From: Pirellulales bacterium
Lineage (GTDB): Bacteria; Planctomycetota; Planctomycetia; Pirellulales; Thermoguttaceae
Direction of reading: 5' to 3'
DNA length: 22,687 nt
NCBI GenBank assembly: GCA_030605745.1
Contig: JAUWHT010000186.1
Coordinates: 1-22,687, forward strand
This document shows positions 21,154 through 22,687 of this stretch, piece after piece (positions within the stretch are counted from its first letter, which is position 1; each line of letters opens with the position of its first letter). The translations under genes were made by a program, and so were the position numbers. A model generated the notes under the pieces. The model did no database searches. It was not told where the DNA came from and worked only from the letters and a program-made list of their open reading frames with translations.

Positions 21154-22527
21154 GCAGCCGAACAACGTAAATACATCTACCTTCTCAATCATCACCTGGA
21201 GGATCTTCCCAGTCAAGTGCTTCGGACCGTCGAACACCACGATCCGGTCGCAGGTTGTGCGGCCGACAAGCTGCGTGGGCTCGCCCGCGGCGCCGCGCCG
21301 GCGGGCGGCCTTGCTGGGGCCCTCGACGAGTATCTCCACCGTGCGGCCGACTAATGGCTGATTGTCTTCCAGGCTGATCGCGTTCTGGATCGCCAGCAAC
21401 TCGTTGTTCCGCCGCCGTTTCACATCGTGTGGTACATCGTCGTCGTACAGTTCGGCCGCCCTGGTCTTCGGCCGCGGGCTGTACTTGAAGATGAAGCTGT
21501 TCTTGAACCGTGCGCCGCAGACCAGATCGACCGTCTGCCGGAAGTCGTCTTCCGTCTCGCCGCAAAATCCGACGATGAAGTCACTGGTGATCGCCGCCTG
21601 GGGAACCGTTTGGCGGATATGGGCGAGCATCTTGCGGTAGGCTTCGGCGGTGTAGCCCCGCTTCATCCGCCGCAGGACCCGGTTCGAGCCGCTTTGGGCC
21701 GGCACGTGCAGATAGGGCGAGACCTTGGGCAGATCGCGGACCGCTTCGAGCAGCTCGGTCGTCATTTGCCGCGGGTGGTTGGTCACGAATTTCACCCGCC
21801 TTAGACCCTCGACCTCTTGCAGCCGGTACAACAAGTCGGCCAGCCGGATGGTCCGGCCGCTGCTGCGGTCCCGGTAGCTGTTGACCGTCTGGCCCAGCAG
21901 TGTCACTTCAAGGCACCCCTGTTCGGCCAGGCGTCGGACCTCGGTCTCGATCTGTTCAGCCGGCCGGCTCTGCTCGGGACCCCGCACGCTGGGAACGATG
22001 CAGTACGCGCAGAACTTGTCGCAGCCGAACATGATCCGCACCATCGCCTGGTGCGGCACCGGGCGGACCTTCGCGGTCCGCAGCGGCTCGAACCGCGCAA
22101 AGCTCCGCTCGACTGCCGCTCGATCGGCCGAGTTGCGGTCCGGGCTGACTTCCATTTGCGGACCGTCGCCGGCAGCAACCCGCTCAAGAAGCGCCGCAAT
22201 CCGCCCCAACTGGCCCGGACCTACTACCAGGTCCACGTGTGGGGCGCGGCGAAATATCATCTGCTGGTCCTTCTGAGCCATGCAGCCGATCACACCGATG
22301 ATATTTTGCGGATGTCGATCCTTGACGTGCTTCAGCCGGCCCAAGGCACTGTAGATCTTGTCCTCGGCATGTTGCCGGACGCTGCAAGTGTTGAACAATA
22401 CGGTATCGGCCTCGCGGGCACTACCGACCAGCTCATAACCGGCGTCCAACAACTCAGCGGCGACCAACTCACTGTCCAGCACGTTCATCTGGCAGCCGAC
22501 CGTCTCGATGTATAGACGCTTAGACAT
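21148..22527 (-). CDS. miaB: tRNA-2-methylthio-N6-isopentenyladenosine synthase MiaB
   Basis: MiaB is a radical SAM enzyme that adds a methylthio group to isopentenyl-adenosine at position 37 of tRNAs reading UNN codons. From the ATG at 22527 (459 aa), the N-terminal domain has the three auxiliary cluster cysteines, C12 in ETVGCQMN, C48 in FNTCSVR and C82 in VIGCMAQ. The radical SAM motif is CDKFCAYC at 169-176, followed by IVPSVRGPEQSR. The C-terminal TRAM domain (about 388-459) has QPLVGRTVEILVEG and QLVGRTTCDRIVVF. The longer frame begins with a TTG five codons upstream and lacks support. The gene is complete, alone, and its stop lies in a family B palindrome shared with convergent glnA. 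Confidence 0.96.
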   Translation of the reverse strand: MSKRLYIETVGCQMNVLDSELVAAELLDAGYELVGSAREADTVLFNTCSVRQHAEDKIYSALGRLKHVKDRHPQNIIGVIGCMAQKDQQMIFRRAPHVDLVVGPGQLGRIAALLERVAAGDGPQMEVSPDRNSADRAAVERSFARFEPLRTAKVRPVPHQAMVRIMFGCDKFCAYCIVPSVRGPEQSRPAEQIETEVRRLAEQGCLEVTLLGQTVNSYRDRSSGRTIRLADLLYRLQEVEGLRRVKFVTNHPRQMTTELLEAVRDLPKVSPYLHVPAQSGSNRVLRRMKRGYTAEAYRKMLAHIRQTVPQAAITSDFIVGFCGETEDDFRQTVDLVCGARFKNSFIFKYSPRPKTRAAELYDDDVPHDVKRRRNNELLAIQNAISLEDNQPLVGRTVEILVEGPSKAARRRGAAGEPTQLVGRTTCDRIVVFDGPKHLTGKILQVMIEKVDVFTLFGCP

Positions 22528-22542
22528 CAAGCCAATTTGCAA

Positions 22543-22567
22543 TTGTCAATTCTCAATTTGCGGTAGT
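22543..22567. repeat. AT-rich CAATT(T/G/C) near-tandem repeat
   Basis: Units of the form CAATT plus two variable bases (CAATTTG, CAATTGT, CAATTCT, CAATTTG) lie next to each other just upstream of miaB. They may form part of the miaB promoter region or be another intergenic repeat type. Confidence 0.45.
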
Positions 22568-22661
22568 GCCTCATGATGTTGGCAAGAAATAGCGGGGTTG
22601 TTATGCTATTGCCTCCCCTGTTGCGCCTAAATGTGCTAGCAGCAGTGCGAGGAGGCTGGCG

Positions 22662-22687
22662 ATGGCAAGGAAAGATCGGAGCAACCA
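22662..22687 (+). CDS. Possible start of a gene running off the right edge
   Basis: An ATG at 22662 opens a frame MARKDRSN that continues to the window end. It is preceded by a strong ribosome binding site, GAGGAGG at 22649-22655, with a 6-nt spacing. Only eight codons are visible, so neither identity nor reality can be confirmed. Confidence 0.45.

Overview
The window looks like a chromosomal piece of a planctomycete (Planctomycetota, probably Pirellulales-like). The evidence is the C-terminal end of a DUF1559 prepilin-like protein with its H-X9-DG motif at the left edge, a BBP7-type outer-membrane beta-barrel gene, GC-rich genes on both strands that are mostly single-gene units, and intergenic spaces filled with short palindromic and G-rich repeats. 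No rRNA, tRNA, CRISPR array or prophage was seen.

Layout. 1-2.9 kb is an accessory patch: the DUF1559 end, an AAA/DUF4143 ATPase on the opposite strand, and a divergent pair of uncharacterised genes bracketed by two near-identical 28-bp direct repeats. The right-hand gene of that pair appears truncated at its repeat. 2.8-3.4 kb is an HdeD-like membrane protein. 3.44-4.65 kb has no intact gene. It holds several hairpin repeats and, on the minus strand, a decayed group II intron that keeps its 5' region, the start of its maturase ORF and a domain V-like 3' end but has lost nearly all of the reverse transcriptase. 4.65-6.5 kb is a two-gene minus-strand operon: an ExeA-like AAA ATPase followed, with overlap, by a DUF1611 (DgcN-like) protein. 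From 6.5 kb on come mostly housekeeping and envelope genes: rsmE, a large MMPL/RND-type transporter, the BBP7 barrel protein, a transaldolase, a SEC-C/TPR protein, a SWIM-SNF2 helicase-like protein, ribD, glnA and miaB. A possible new gene starts at the right edge.

Functional links are few. Recognisable roles include rRNA modification (rsmE), tRNA modification (miaB), pentose phosphate metabolism (transaldolase), riboflavin synthesis (ribD) and nitrogen assimilation (glnA). The only convincing co-transcribed pair is the ExeA-like/DUF1611 pair. No complete new defence or biosynthetic system could be recognised.

The most distinctive signal is in the non-coding DNA. Two families of nested palindromes sit at gene 3' ends. 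G-rich heptad repeats that could form G-quadruplexes lie upstream of the MMPL gene, the transaldolase gene and glnA. There is also a 28-bp repeat associated with gene truncation, and the intron remnant. Assignments rest on reading motifs by eye; no database search was run.
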